A stretch of DNA of 64,000 bases from Pseudarthrobacter sp. NS4 (GTDB taxonomy: Bacteria; Actinomycetota; Actinomycetes; Actinomycetales; Micrococcaceae): contig NZ_CP103288.1 of the NCBI RefSeq assembly GCF_024758005.1, positions 682,001-746,000 on the forward strand, in the 5' to 3' direction. This document shows positions 42,948-51,824 of this stretch, piece by piece. The notes beneath the pieces are model-generated. The model was not told the DNA's origin and searched no databases. It saw nothing but the letters and a program-made list of their open reading frames with translations. The first letter of the stretch is position 1; each line of letters opens with the position of its first letter. Both the position numbers and the translations under genes were made by a program.

Positions 42948-43733
42948 CTAAAGGTTCTTCTCCACGTAGGTGTGCAGGGCGTCCCGCACAAACCCCGCGC
43001 CCTCCTCGCCGCCATGGTTGGCAGCGAACCGGGGATCCGCGACATACATGTCAGCGAGCCCCACGACGCAGCCCTTGATGTCCCCACCGCTCTCCGAGGC
43101 CGGCGTGCCGGGAACGGACTCCAACCACGCGACGTGGCTTCGGGCGAGGTCCTGGGCTTCGATGCTGTCCGGGGCGACGCCCGAACGGGCGGCGGCCAGC
43201 CAATCCTTCCCCAGCCTTTCGGAACGGGATTTCCATTCCCGCTTCTCTGCCTCGCCCATGCCCCGCCACCATGAGTCACCCTTGGCGTAGGCATCCTTGC
43301 CCCAGCGATCCTCCACCTCGTCTTTGTACTGGGTGTGGTCAAAGCCATCGAACATCTTCTCTGCCATGAGTTCTCCTCCTCCTTCTACTGTTTCGATTGT
43401 CTGCCGGACGGACAGGATCTGCCGGGACAGCCTTTCCTGCTCCTGCCGCAGCCACTCCAGGTGGCGGGTCAGCGCTTTAACGGCGTCCGTCTGCTGGTGG
43501 CAAGCCTCGGCGATAGCGGGGAGCCCCAGTCCCAGCTCACGAAGGAGCAGGATCCGCTGCAGTTGCAGGAGGGCAGCTGCGTCGTAGTACCGGTAACCGT
43601 TGCCGCCTACCCGGGTTGGCCTCAGCAGCCCAATGTCGTCGTAGTGGCGGAGCGTGCGGCTCGTGGTGCCGGTTATCCTGGCGACGTCCTGGATGGGCCA
43701 GTCCCTCCCTGTTCCAGCGCCCGTTTCTTCCAT
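42948..43733 (-). CDS. MerR-family regulator with TipAS effector domain (TipAL type)
   Basis: A 261-residue protein. The MerR helix-turn-helix is at residues about 13-80 (DVARITGTTSRTLRHYDDIG, GYRYYD), then a coiled dimerisation helix, then a TipAS domain from about residue 123 (KMFDGFDHTQYKDEVEDRWG, WLAAARSG, ADPRFAANHGG). TipA proteins sequester thiopeptide or other multidrug ligands and activate transcription. A second, in-frame start with an excellent ribosome site lies at 43367 and would yield the free effector domain, as known for Streptomyces tipA. Confidence 0.9.
   Translation of the reverse strand: MEETGAGTGRDWPIQDVARITGTTSRTLRHYDDIGLLRPTRVGGNGYRYYDAAALLQLQRILLLRELGLGLPAIAEACHQQTDAVKALTRHLEWLRQEQERLSRQILSVRQTIETVEGGGELMAEKMFDGFDHTQYKDEVEDRWGKDAYAKGDSWWRGMGEAEKREWKSRSERLGKDWLAAARSGVAPDSIEAQDLARSHVAWLESVPGTPASESGGDIKGCVVGLADMYVADPRFAANHGGEEGAGFVRDALHTYVEKNL
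43365..43384 (-). promoter_or_regulatory. Internal ribosome-binding site and ATG for a TipAS-like short form
   Basis: On the minus strand AAGGAGGAGGAGAA (43371-43384) lies just before an in-frame ATG at 43367. In the long protein it codes for a Glu-Gly-Gly-Gly-Glu stretch at the domain boundary. Translation from here would give a 139-residue effector-only protein. Confidence 0.65.
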
Positions 43734-43805
43734 ATTCCGAGCGTACGGGTTGACGCAACGTCAAGGTCAAGAGGGGGATAAGGGAGGTGGCCGGAACGAA
43801 GTGTG

Positions 43806-44156
43806 TCAGCGCGCGGGACGATTCCACCGCGAGCGGTCCCGGGGCCGGCGGTTTCGGGCCTGGGCCACGAGCCGGCTGAACGCCAGGATAAAGACGGCTT
43901 CCACCAGGAGCATCAGGCCAACCAGCAGCCACTGCTCCTGGGCAATAAAGACAATGCAGCCGGTCAGCGCCAGGATGGTGCCTATTGCGAGGGTGTAGCT
44001 GGCGAACCCCACGGCAACCCGGGCGCTGCGCACTCCTGTCCGGAAGCCAAAGCCCAGGGGCTCGCCGCCGGGATGCCCGGGAACCCGGTCCGGCGCGGCA
44101 GGCCCAAGGGAATCAAACTCTTCCCACGGATCCTTGTCCTGGCCCTGTCCGGTCAT
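43806..44156 (-). CDS. Small two-helix membrane protein, unknown
   Basis: A 116-residue protein: acidic soluble N-terminus (KDPWEEFDSLGP), two membrane helices (residues about 50-72 and 76-95), and a strongly basic tail (RNRRPRDRSRWNRPAR). No family is recognised with confidence. ATG 44156 has GGAG very close by and ATAAT just before, so it may be leaderless or nearly so. Confidence 0.6.
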   Translation of the reverse strand: MTGQGQDKDPWEEFDSLGPAAPDRVPGHPGGEPLGFGFRTGVRSARVAVGFASYTLAIGTILALTGCIVFIAQEQWLLVGLMLLVEAVFILAFSRLVAQARNRRPRDRSRWNRPAR

Positions 44157-44210
44157 GCTCCGATTATCCCAAAAAAGCGCTTGAGGTGAGCTGGGCCGGG
44201 ATCCGGAAGC

Positions 44211-44251
44211 GCAAAACAGCGGCCCCTCCAACATATGCTGGAGAAGCCGCT
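44211..44251 (-). terminator. Terminator of the cold-shock gene
   Basis: On the minus strand AGCGGC and CTCCA pair with TGGAG and GCCGCT around an eight-base loop, with a small internal loop, followed by GTTTTGC. It lies about 40 bases after the cold-shock stop. Confidence 0.75.
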
Positions 44252-44293
44252 GGATGGGGGTCCCTCCGCCAGGTGCCGGAGGTTGCCCAAGTC

Positions 44294-44497
44294 TTAGAGC
44301 GGGCGAATGTTCTCTGCCTGCGGACCCTTGGGGCCCTGGGTCACATCGAATTCGACCTTCTGGTTCTCGTCCAGTGAGCGGTAGCCGCTGGAGGCGATTG
44401 CCGAGTAGTGGGCGAAAACGTCAGCGGACCCGTCATCGGGGGCAATGAAGCCAAAACCCTTTTCGGCGTTGAACCATTTAACTGTGCCTGTTGCCAT
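44294..44497 (-). CDS. cspA: Cold shock protein (CspA family)
   Basis: A 67-residue single-domain RNA chaperone with [14 protein letters not shown] (RNP1) and DVFAHYSAI (RNP2), and [19 protein letters not shown] at the end. Full family length. GAAGGAA lies seven bases upstream of the ATG, and about 130 untranslated bases separate it from the upstream response regulator, room for a cold-responsive leader. A terminator follows. Confidence 0.96.
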   Translation of the reverse strand: MATGTVKWFNAEKGFGFIAPDDGSADVFAHYSAIASSGYRSLDENQKVEFDVTQGPKGPQAENIRPL

Positions 44498-44629
44498 GGC
44501 TGCATTCCTTCGTGTGACTCTGATTCTCTCCCCGGGTTATCAGCCCGGAGTGTGCGGAGAACGTCCCCCGCTGTCCCCAACGTACGGTGCTGAGAGCCTG
44601 CGTGCAAGGGTAAACACGGTTTCGCGTCG

Positions 44630-45256
44630 TCAACGCATGCCTTCGCGGCGTATTGCAGTGGCAATTGCAGCCGCCCTGGTTTCCACGCCGAGCTTCGCAT
44701 AGATGTGGGCGAGGTGGGTCTTGACCGTGGCTTCGGAGATAAAAAGGCGCTGGCCCAGTTCGCGGTTGCTGAGGCCCTCGGTGAGGAGACTGAGCAGTTC
44801 GGCCTCACGCGGAGTGAGGACCTCATCCGGGTTGCGCAACTGCTGGAACAACCGGGAAGCCACCGGCGGGCTCATCACACTCCTGCCCTGGACGGCACCC
44901 CGGATCGCCATAAATATTTCTTCCGGTGCGGCATCCTTCAGGAGGTACCCCATGGCGCCGGCATCCACTGCCCGAACAATATCGGCATCGGAGTCGTAGG
45001 TGGTGAACACCAGGATCGCCTGCCGGCTGTTACGCCCGCGGATCCGTTGGATGGCCTCGATGCCGTCCATTCCAGGACCCATTGCCAAGTCCATGACCAC
45101 CACGGCCGGGGAATGCTCCTGCACACGTTCGAGTGCTTCCTCCCCGGACGAGGCCTCCGCCACCACCTCAATATCCGGCTGGGTCCCCAACAGGGCACGA
45201 AGCCCGCTGCGCACCACCAGGTGGTCATCAACCAGCAAAACAGTAATCACGCTCAT
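44630..45256 (-). CDS. NarL/LuxR-type response regulator
   Basis: A 208-residue regulator. The receiver domain has LLVDDH at the start, the phospho-acceptor Asp in VVVMDLAMGPGMDG near residue 56, a Thr in VFTTYD and Lys in YLLKDAAP. A LuxR helix-turn-helix covers about 142-205 (LTPREAELLSLLTEGLSNRE, ISEATVKTHLAHIYAKLG). ATGA overlap with the kinase gene upstream shows a cognate pair. Confidence 0.93.
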   Translation of the reverse strand: MSVITVLLVDDHLVVRSGLRALLGTQPDIEVVAEASSGEEALERVQEHSPAVVVMDLAMGPGMDGIEAIQRIRGRNSRQAILVFTTYDSDADIVRAVDAGAMGYLLKDAAPEEIFMAIRGAVQGRSVMSPPVASRLFQQLRNPDEVLTPREAELLSLLTEGLSNRELGQRLFISEATVKTHLAHIYAKLGVETRAAAIATAIRREGMR

Positions 45257-46506
45257 GCGGTGCCTTCCGGTCGCTGACCCACTGGCGGCGGCGCGGGGAG
45301 TTGGGCCGCCACAACAGTGCCTTCCCCCGGGGTGCTTTCCACCGAGAATATCCCGCCCAGCTGCTCCACGCGTTGCCGCATGGCCCGCAGTCCGTACCCT
45401 CCGGCGTCCGACGGCGGTGCTGCCGCCGCGGGATCAAAGCCGGCGCCGTCGTCGTGGATGTCCAGCGTGACGGCCTCCGGGAGGAAGCCTAGGGTGACGG
45501 TGGCTGCAGTGGCGGAGGCATGCAGCTTGATGTTGGAGGCCGCACTCTGAACCACCCGCAGCAGTGCATGGCGGACATCCGCGGACACCGGCCGCAGCTC
45601 GCCGGTCACAAAGAGCCGGACTTCCGGCACGTACTGCCTCGCGGCGACGAGCAGCGCTTCGGCCAGCGGCGACCCGTCCAGGCCGGGGGAGGCGAGCTCG
45701 TGGACCAGGCTGCGGGTTTCGGACAGGTTGCCCCGCAGGAGTGCCGTCGCCTGCCGAAGTTCCGCCCGGGCGGCCGGACTTGGCCATTCCCGTCCCGCTG
45801 CCTCGAGCAGGAGCAGGCTGCTGGCAAGCCCTTGGGTGACGGTGTCGTGGATTTCCCGGGAGACCCGTTCACGTTCGGCGATGGTACCGGCCCGGCGCTC
45901 GCTGGCGGCCAGCTGTCCCTGGGCGTGCGAAACCTCCGCGTGCAGGCGGCGCTGTTCCTCGGCGTCGTGCTGGATGCGGTCGTAGACCAGTGTCAGCATG
46001 AGGCCCACGGCCAGCGGACCCAACAGCATGGCAAGATCCGTGCCGTTGCTCATCCGGAACAGCCCCGCTGCGGTGGTGGCCGCCGTCGTTCCCGCCGCGA
46101 CATACGCAGGGCTTCCGGCCAGGGCGCTCCGGCACAGGAAGAAGAGTGCGAACGAGCACCAGGCAAAGCTCGGCGCCGCGACCACCAGGACAGCCCAGAC
46201 TGCCACCAGGGCGGCCATCCATGCCATCCCGGGCCTGCCGCGCCGGGCCAGCACTGCCACGACGGCGTACAACACCGAGGCGCACGCCGCCAGGCCCAGG
46301 ATCAAGAGGTTGTCTGCGGGGCTGTGCCGCATGACGTAACGGACCACGGATGCCACGAGGAGCACCGCGAAACCGAGATGCACCGCGGTGTCGATGTTGC
46401 CCAGGCCCAGGCGGGCCGCATTCCGGACGGGCTGGTCTCCACGTGCGGCAGCAGTGGCCGGCGCAGTGCCGGACACTCGGGCAGTGCCGGGAACTCGGGT
46501 AGGCAT
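45253..46506 (-). CDS. Two-component sensor histidine kinase (HisKA_3 type)
   Basis: A 417-residue kinase. Six membrane helices cover residues about 38-185 with almost no external loops, so it probably senses a membrane or intramembrane signal. The HisKA_3 box carries the phospho-His (REIHDTVTQGLASSLL near residue 219). The ATPase domain has IHDDGAGFD and GGYGLRAMRQRVEQLGG. Its N-box, VVQSAASNIKLHA, has Ser where Glu is usual. ATG 46506 is selected because the hydrophobic core follows; the frame stays open upstream. Confidence 0.85.
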   Translation of the reverse strand: MPTRVPGTARVSGTAPATAAARGDQPVRNAARLGLGNIDTAVHLGFAVLLVASVVRYVMRHSPADNLLILGLAACASVLYAVVAVLARRGRPGMAWMAALVAVWAVLVVAAPSFAWCSFALFFLCRSALAGSPAYVAAGTTAATTAAGLFRMSNGTDLAMLLGPLAVGLMLTLVYDRIQHDAEEQRRLHAEVSHAQGQLAASERRAGTIAERERVSREIHDTVTQGLASSLLLLEAAGREWPSPAARAELRQATALLRGNLSETRSLVHELASPGLDGSPLAEALLVAARQYVPEVRLFVTGELRPVSADVRHALLRVVQSAASNIKLHASATAATVTLGFLPEAVTLDIHDDGAGFDPAAAAPPSDAGGYGLRAMRQRVEQLGGIFSVESTPGEGTVVAAQLPAPPPVGQRPEGTA

Positions 46507-46706
46507 GGGAAGTCCCGTTCTGGTGGTGGGGAACGCTGCCTTCCATGCTATTGCCCCCGCCGTTGCTGGTCTCTCAGCCATTTGGCTGATACGGCTGGCC
46601 TTTGGTCGGAGCAGTGACCAGCCGAAGGCCCGATGGCAGGTGCGGCGGCTCCCGAAAGGATTGGGACGTACCCGTTTTTGACCCTTTGCCGATCCAAGGA
46701 GACACC

Positions 46707-47275
46707 ATGAAGAAGTCCCACAAAGCATTTGCCGCAGCAGCCGCCGGCGCACTCGTCCTCACCGCCGGGGCCACGGCCGCCGCCAACGCCGGAACCGGGT
46801 CAGCGCCTGTGGCCGTCCCGGCAGTGGACATCCAGCCGGTGCCGGAGACCGTTGTGCAGCAGAACCGGATCAGCATCGGGGCGTCCGCAACTGCTGTCAG
46901 TGCTGCGCTGGCGAAGTGCCAGGCGGACAAGCTTCCCTTCGTCACCGTGGCGCTCGTGGACCGTTTCGGCACCGTCCAGGCGCTGCTCCGGGTGACAACG
47001 CGGCCGAGCACACCATCGAGGCTGCCAGGCAGAAGGCGTACACGGCTGCAGCCTTCGGTACCCCCACCAGTGAGCTGTCCAGGCGGATCAACGGAACCGG
47101 CCCGTCCATCGCGGACCTCCCGGGTACCCTCTTCCTGGCAGGGGGCGTTCCGCTGAAGGTCAATGGCGTCTCCGTGGCCGGCATCGGTGTTGGCGGGGCT
47201 CCCGACGGTGCGCTGGACGAGGCGTGCGCCACCGCCGGTGCGGAGGCCATCGCCGCAGCCGGGACCGCGAAGTAG
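46707..47275 (+). pseudogene. Exported GlcG/HbpS-like (DUF336) haem-binding protein, frameshifted
   Basis: Frame one runs from ATG 46707 (AAGGAG upstream) with a signal peptide (AFAAAAAGALVLTAGATAAA) to FVTVALVDRFGTVQALLR. The family then continues in another frame as GDNAAEHTIEAARQKAYTAA, ending IGVGGAPDGALDEACATAGA. Adding one G in the run at 46990-46992 (GGG to GGGG) restores an intact protein of about 188 residues. It is either a recent one-base lesion or a sequencing error. The DUF336 fold binds haem or small organics outside the cell. It is divergent from the histidine kinase, which may control it. Confidence 0.75.
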
Positions 47276-47284
47276 GCTTCGCGT

Positions 47285-48007
47285 ATGAGGCGTTTCAGGG
47301 CTCCGGCAGTGCTCATCGCCGGCGGGCTGGCTGTGTTCCTTGCCGCCTGCCAGGCGGGCCCGGGCGGGCCGCAAGCCACGGCGCCAGGTTCATCCGCCGC
47401 GGCCACCCCGGCGCGCCCCAGCACTGTCCCTGCCAGTCCGGCCACTCGGGCGGAGCAGTCTTCGACGGCGCCGCCCGCCACCCCAACCCGTCCGGCCCTT
47501 TCAGCCGAATCCCAGGCACAGCTCGACCAGGAGCTGATCGCCGCCGCCAAGGCAAGCAACGCACCTCTGGTGAAAGAGTTGATTGGCCGTGGCGGGGACG
47601 TGAACGCCAAGGATGCGATCCAGGATTCGGCGTTCCTCTATGCGGGTGCGGAGGGCTTCAACGAGGTCCTGCAACTAACCCTGGCAGCGGGTGCGGACGT
47701 TGCCAGCATCAACCGCTACGGCGGCACAGCCCTGATTCCGGCCAGCGAGCACGGCCACGTTGAGACGGTCAGGATCCTGATCGCCGCCGGCGTTCCGGTC
47801 AACCACGTCAACAACCTCGGCTGGACCGCGATGCAGGAAGCCATCCTCCTGAACAATGGCGGGCCGCGGCAGCAGGAAGTGGTGCGCCTGCTCCTGGAAG
47901 CAGGGGCGGACCCGGGAATCCGTGACCCGGAGGGCAGGACCGCCTTGCAGAACGCCGAGCGGCTGGGTTTCGCGGAGATCGCTGCGCTGATCCGCGCCCA
48001 CGGCTGA
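47285..48007 (+). CDS. Ankyrin-repeat lipoprotein
   Basis: A 240-residue exported lipoprotein. The signal ends in LAAC (Cys22), followed by a Thr/Pro/Ser/Ala-rich tether to about residue 75. Four ankyrin repeats follow (APLVKELIGRGGDVNAKD, NEVLQLTLAAGADVASIN, HVETVRILIAAGVPVNHVN, QEVVRLLLEAGADPGIRD). It is a surface protein-binding scaffold of unknown partner. It starts ten bases after the haem-binding-type gene, so they may be one transcript. Confidence 0.85.
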   Translation: MRRFRAPAVLIAGGLAVFLAACQAGPGGPQATAPGSSAAATPARPSTVPASPATRAEQSSTAPPATPTRPALSAESQAQLDQELIAAAKASNAPLVKELIGRGGDVNAKDAIQDSAFLYAGAEGFNEVLQLTLAAGADVASINRYGGTALIPASEHGHVETVRILIAAGVPVNHVNNLGWTAMQEAILLNNGGPRQQEVVRLLLEAGADPGIRDPEGRTALQNAERLGFAEIAALIRAHG

Positions 48008-48052
48008 ATGCTGCCAGGTCAACGCCCGCTGGGTCCCCCTTGCCGGGGAACC

Positions 48053-48094
48053 ACGACGACGCGCCGCACTTTGGGTGCGACGCGCCGCCGTCGT
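48053..48094. terminator. Imperfect hairpin between ankyrin and thiolase genes
   Basis: ACGACGACGCGCCGCA and the region ending CGCCGTCGT pair imperfectly between the two convergent genes. It resembles the stronger ACGACGGCG hairpins at 51733 and 59334 and probably ends both transcripts. Confidence 0.5.
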
Positions 48095-48117
48095 GCCGTG
48101 AAGGGGAGGTCCCGCGC

Positions 48118-49311
48118 TTACACAGCCTCCAGGATGCTGACATAGTTGGCGATGCCCACCCCGCCCATGTTCTGCACGGCGGCGCGGCGCGGACCGGCGA
48201 GTTGCATGGCACCAGCCGTGCCCGTCAGCTGCATGGCGGCAAGGACGTGCTGCGATACCCCCGTTGCCCCAACAGGATGGCCCTTCGATTTGAGGCCGCC
48301 GGAGAGGTTGATGGGCAGTTTTCCGTCCTTGTACACCCAGCCTTCCTGCAGGGCGCGGGCGCCCTGGCCGGGTTCGGTCAGGCCCATGGCCTCGTACATG
48401 AGCAGTTCGGCGATGGTGAAGCAGTCGTGCACTTCCGCGAAGTCCAGGTCTTCGAGTCCGACGCCGGCCATCGCCAGGGCGCGCTGCCAGGATACGCGGG
48501 TGGCTTCGAACGCGGTCGGGTCCCTGCGCGCCGCGGGAAAGAAATCATTCGCCTGGCCGAATCCGGCGAGCCGCACGGAGGCCTGCGTCCCTTGGGTGGG
48601 CGAGGCGGAAAGTACGACGGCGGCGGCACCATCGGACACGGGGGAGCAGTCGGTGCGGCGCAGCGGGTCGGCGACCATCGGGTTCTTGTCCGAGACGGTG
48701 CGGCAGAATTCCTCCCCAAGGTCCTTGCGGAGCTGGGCGTAGGGGTTGTCCACGCCGTTGCGGTGGTTCTTGGCGGCGATGGTTCCCAGGACGTCACCCA
48801 GGTTTCCGTCAGCGTCGTAGCGCTTTCCGTAGTGCTTGGCCACCTCGGCGAAGAGGCCGGTGAAGCCGGTGGTGGAGGACTTTCCGGCCATGTCGTAGTC
48901 GGCGCCCAGCAGGCCGGCTCCCACCACGTCGGCTCCGGCGTGGGTCATCTTCTCGGCACCGATGACCAGGACGGTCTTCGCGGTGCCCGCGAGCAAAGAC
49001 TTGGCCCCCTGCTGGAAGGCTGCCGAGCCGGAAGCGCAGGCGTTTTCCACCCGGGTGGCGGGCACGTTGGCCAGCTCCGGTGAAACCTGCAGGGCCAGCG
49101 AGGACGGGAAAGCCAGGGGCATCATGCCGGAGTTGAACTGGCCCAGATAGATTTCGTCGATCTGCCCCGGCTCCACTCCTGCACTGTTGATGGCATCGGT
49201 GGCCACCTGGACGATCAGGGACTCCAGGGTCTCTTCGGTGAGTTTCCCGAACCGGCTGTGGCCCCATCCGGTGATCAGGACATCCTTGCCGAACTGTTCC
49301 TTCAGGCTCAT
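48118..49311 (-). CDS. Thiolase (acetyl-CoA acetyltransferase family)
   Basis: A 397-residue thiolase of the SCP2-like branch. The acyl-accepting Cys is in [14 protein letters not shown] near residue 90, [18 protein letters not shown] carries the active-site His, and [15 protein letters not shown] the second His. In this operon it probably cleaves the beta-ketoacyl-CoA made by the CoA-transferase, for example acetoacetyl-CoA to two acetyl-CoA. Its ATG overlaps the stop of the transferase beta subunit by four bases. Confidence 0.88.
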   Translation of the reverse strand: MSLKEQFGKDVLITGWGHSRFGKLTEETLESLIVQVATDAINSAGVEPGQIDEIYLGQFNSGMMPLAFPSSLALQVSPELANVPATRVENACASGSAAFQQGAKSLLAGTAKTVLVIGAEKMTHAGADVVGAGLLGADYDMAGKSSTTGFTGLFAEVAKHYGKRYDADGNLGDVLGTIAAKNHRNGVDNPYAQLRKDLGEEFCRTVSDKNPMVADPLRRTDCSPVSDGAAAVVLSASPTQGTQASVRLAGFGQANDFFPAARRDPTAFEATRVSWQRALAMAGVGLEDLDFAEVHDCFTIAELLMYEAMGLTEPGQGARALQEGWVYKDGKLPINLSGGLKSKGHPVGATGVSQHVLAAMQLTGTAGAMQLAGPRRAAVQNMGGVGIANYVSILEAV

Positions 49312-49979
49312 GCGTTGGCTCCTTCGCGCTCAAGGGCGATATCAAATTCCGCTTCGGTCTTTTCGTGAATTTCGCTGAGGGTTGTTCCCGGTGCCAGGCG
49401 GGTGAGCGTGAGCCGCCGCCCGCCGTCGTCCTTCCGGTAAAGGTCAAAGACCGCCAGGTCGCTGATGATCCTGTCCACGCAGCTCAGCCCGGTCAGCGGC
49501 AGCGTGCATTCGCGCACGATTTTCGCGGTGCCGTCCTTGGCGTTGTGCTCCGTCAGGACCACCACCCGCGGGGTCCCGGCCACCAGGTCCATGGCACCGC
49601 CCATGCCCTTGACCATTTTTCCGGGGATGGTCCAGTTGGCCAGGTCCCCGTTACCCGAAACCTGCATTGCACCAAGGATCGCCACCTTGACGTGCCCGCC
49701 ACGGATCATGCCGAAGGACGTGGCTGAATCGAAGATGCTCCCACCGGGCAGCACCGTCACGGTCTGCTTTCCGGCGTTGATCAGGTCAGCGTCCTCCTCG
49801 CCCTCGTACGGGAACGGCCCCATGCCCAGCAGGCCGTTCTCGCTCTGCAGGACCACGCGGACACCCTCGGGCAGGTTGTTGGCCACCAGCGTGGGGATGC
49901 CGATGCCCAGGTTCACGTAGTCGCCGTCGTTCAATTCCTCGGCCGCGATTGCAGCCATTTCATCCCTGGTCCAGGCCAT
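49308..49979 (-). CDS. scoB: 3-oxoacid CoA-transferase, beta subunit
   Basis: A 223-residue family I CoA-transferase subunit. The catalytic Glu is in [14 protein letters not shown] near residue 50; [15 protein letters not shown] precedes it, and [20 protein letters not shown] is typical of the beta subunit. It pairs with the alpha subunit 28 bases upstream. The substrate may be acetoacetate or 3-oxoadipate; the accompanying thiolase allows either. Confidence 0.9.
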   Translation of the reverse strand: MAWTRDEMAAIAAEELNDGDYVNLGIGIPTLVANNLPEGVRVVLQSENGLLGMGPFPYEGEEDADLINAGKQTVTVLPGGSIFDSATSFGMIRGGHVKVAILGAMQVSGNGDLANWTIPGKMVKGMGGAMDLVAGTPRVVVLTEHNAKDGTAKIVRECTLPLTGLSCVDRIISDLAVFDLYRKDDGGRRLTLTRLAPGTTLSEIHEKTEAEFDIALEREGANA

Positions 49980-50007
49980 AGGGTTCTCCTTGAATTAGTG
50001 GTGGGGG

Positions 50008-50736
50008 TCAGGCCGGAACAGTTTCGGCACTGCGGCTGGCAGCAGGGCGGACGGTGCGCTGCTCGATGTCCTTGATCCGTGACGCGGCCTGCACCAGGCG
50101 CTGGACGAAGACGCCCGGCGTCACGATGTGGTTCGGGTCCAGTCCGCCGGGCTCCACGATGACCTCGGCCTCCGTGACGGTCACCTTGCCTGCTGTGGCA
50201 ACCACCGGGTTGAAGTTCCGGGCGGTGTAGCGGTAAATGAGGTTGCCGTCGGTGTCCGCGGTGTGGGCGTGCACCAGTGCGACGTCGGCCCGGATGGCGC
50301 GCTCCTGGACGTACGTTTCGCCGTCGAACACCTCGTGCGGCTTGCCTTCGGCAACCAGCGTGCCCACTCCCGTCCTGGTGTAGAAAGCGGGGATGCCGGC
50401 GCCACCGGCGCGGAGGCGCTCAGCCAGGGTTCCCTGCGGCGTGAACTCCACCTCGAGCCAGCCGGCAAGGTACTGCTCTGCAAACAGCTTGTTTTCGCCC
50501 ACGTACGAGGCAATGACCTTCCGGACCTGGCCGGACTCGATCAGGACGCCCAGGCCTTTGCCGTCCACGCCCATGTTGTTGGACACCACGGTCAGGTCCC
50601 TGACGCCGGAATCGCGCACGGCCTCGATGAGGTCGGCCGGAATGCCGCTCAAGCCGAAACCGCCCACGGCGAGTGTGATTCCGTCACGCAGCACCTCCCC
50701 GAGTGCAGCGGCTGCGGAAGGCTGGAGCTTTGTCAT
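50008..50736 (-). CDS. scoA: 3-oxoacid CoA-transferase, alpha subunit
   Basis: A 242-residue family I CoA-transferase subunit. The signature is GGFGLSGIPADLIEAV near residue 24, with NNMGVDGKGLGVLIESGQV and PAFYTRTGVGT following. GAGGAG lies just upstream of ATG 50736; the frame extends further but over the operator region. It leads the scoA-scoB-thiolase operon. The promoter contains the palindrome GTCCATTTTGTGGAC, a good candidate for the divergent IclR regulator. Confidence 0.9.
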   Translation of the reverse strand: MTKLQPSAAAALGEVLRDGITLAVGGFGLSGIPADLIEAVRDSGVRDLTVVSNNMGVDGKGLGVLIESGQVRKVIASYVGENKLFAEQYLAGWLEVEFTPQGTLAERLRAGGAGIPAFYTRTGVGTLVAEGKPHEVFDGETYVQERAIRADVALVHAHTADTDGNLIYRYTARNFNPVVATAGKVTVTEAEVIVEPGGLDPNHIVTPGVFVQRLVQAASRIKDIEQRTVRPAASRSAETVPA

Positions 50737-50763
50737 GGCGTCTCCTCGTCGAGAGTCTGATAC

Positions 50764-50778
50764 GTCCATTTTGTGGAC
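50764..50778. promoter_or_regulatory. IclR-type operator 1 (scoA side)
   Basis: GTCCATTTTGTGGAC is a perfect 5-bp inverted repeat with a five-base centre, 28 bases before the scoA start. A near-copy lies before the IclR gene. Confidence 0.6.
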
Positions 50779-50884
50779 GGTGCGTCTGGGAGACGAGACT
50801 AGAGCCGGTTCGAGGAGGGTGTCAAGGACGGATATTTGCTTACTCCCCGCGGCTTTTACAGTGTGGACGCTACACTTGATGAAA

Positions 50885-50898
50885 TCCATAATGTGGAC
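50885..50898. promoter_or_regulatory. IclR-type operator 2 (regulator side)
   Basis: TCCATAATGTGGAC repeats operator 1 with two central changes, 15 bases before the regulator start. GTGTGGAC at 50861 may be a third half-site. Confidence 0.55.
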
Positions 50899-50912
50899 AA
50901 TTGAGGTGGAAA

Positions 50913-51707
50913 ATGAGCAATGTTCCCGTTCAGGGCGCGCAGGTGGTCAGCCGGATTGCCGGGTTGTTGCGGCTGGTGGGGCGGAGCGCAGACGGGATGT
51001 CGCTTGCAGGCCTGGTGCGCGAGTCGGGCCTCACCCGGCCCACCGTTCACCGGCTGCTGTCCTCCCTGTCCTCCGAAGGCCTGCTGGACCATGACGCAGC
51101 AAGCGGCAACTGGGTGCTGGGACCGGAAATCCTCCTGATGGGTTCCGTGGCGTCCGCGCGGTTTCCCCTTGAGGACATCGCCCGGCCCAGCCTCCGCCGG
51201 CTAGCCGAAGCCACCGGCGAAAGCGCCTTCTTCTCCATCCGCCGCGGCACGGAAACCGTCTGCCTGCTGCGCGAGGAGGGAAGCTTCCCGGTCCGCTCCT
51301 TTGTGCTGCACGAAGGCGTCCGGTTTCCCCTGGGCGTGGCCTCCGCCGGGACAGCCATCATGGCATTCCTTCCGGAATCCGAGCAGGAGGATCTGCTGGA
51401 CGGGTGGGCGGCACATGCCGGAACATTCGCTGCCGGCCATACCCCGGAGCTCGTCCGGGAGAACCTCGCGCAGACCCGACTTCGCGGATACTCGGTGAAT
51501 CCCGGGCTGGTGCTGGAAGGAAGCTGGGGTATGGGTGCCGCCGTTTTCGACCGGTCAGGCCGGCCCGCGTGGGCACTGTCGCTGACCGGTATCGAGCCGC
51601 GCTTCCGGCCGGACCGGCAGGAAGAACTGGGCGGGTTGCTGATGGCCGAGGCCCACCGGATCACCCAGCAACTGGGCGGCGGTGACAGCGGCAGGCCGTC
51701 CCGCTGA
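50913..51707 (+). CDS. IclR-family transcriptional regulator
   Basis: A 264-residue regulator. The N-terminal winged helix is at residues about 8-70 (SLAGLVRESGLTRPTVHRLL, GLLDHD). The C-terminal IclR effector domain carries SAFFSIRRGTETVCLLREEG and FPLGVASAGTAIMAFLPE, and GAAVFDRSGRPAWALSLTG near the end. GAGGTGG precedes the ATG. It is divergent from the CoA-transferase/thiolase operon, with paired palindromes between, so it probably controls that operon in response to a keto acid or aromatic intermediate. Confidence 0.9.
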   Translation: MSNVPVQGAQVVSRIAGLLRLVGRSADGMSLAGLVRESGLTRPTVHRLLSSLSSEGLLDHDAASGNWVLGPEILLMGSVASARFPLEDIARPSLRRLAEATGESAFFSIRRGTETVCLLREEGSFPVRSFVLHEGVRFPLGVASAGTAIMAFLPESEQEDLLDGWAAHAGTFAAGHTPELVRENLAQTRLRGYSVNPGLVLEGSWGMGAAVFDRSGRPAWALSLTGIEPRFRPDRQEELGGLLMAEAHRITQQLGGGDSGRPSR

Positions 51708-51732
51708 GTCTCCCCGCCTTTGCCTGGGTACG

Positions 51733-51772
51733 ACGACGGCGCGCCGCCCTTTTCGGTGCGGCGCGCCGTCGT
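51733..51772. terminator. Very strong bidirectional hairpin between iclR and nadE
   Basis: A perfect 15-bp stem, ACGACGGCGCGCCGC with its complement, around a ten-base loop containing TTTT. It lies between two convergent genes and probably ends both transcripts. Confidence 0.8.
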
Positions 51773-51824
51773 GCTTCCCAAAAGTGGGAAAATCCAGCGC
51801 CCGTTGGGGCTTCAGCTGCTGGAG

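Noticed and set aside
44172..44182. AAAGCGCTTGA as a third LacI operator
   Set aside because: Only the central eight bases match; the outer TG and CA that both other operators partly keep are missing.
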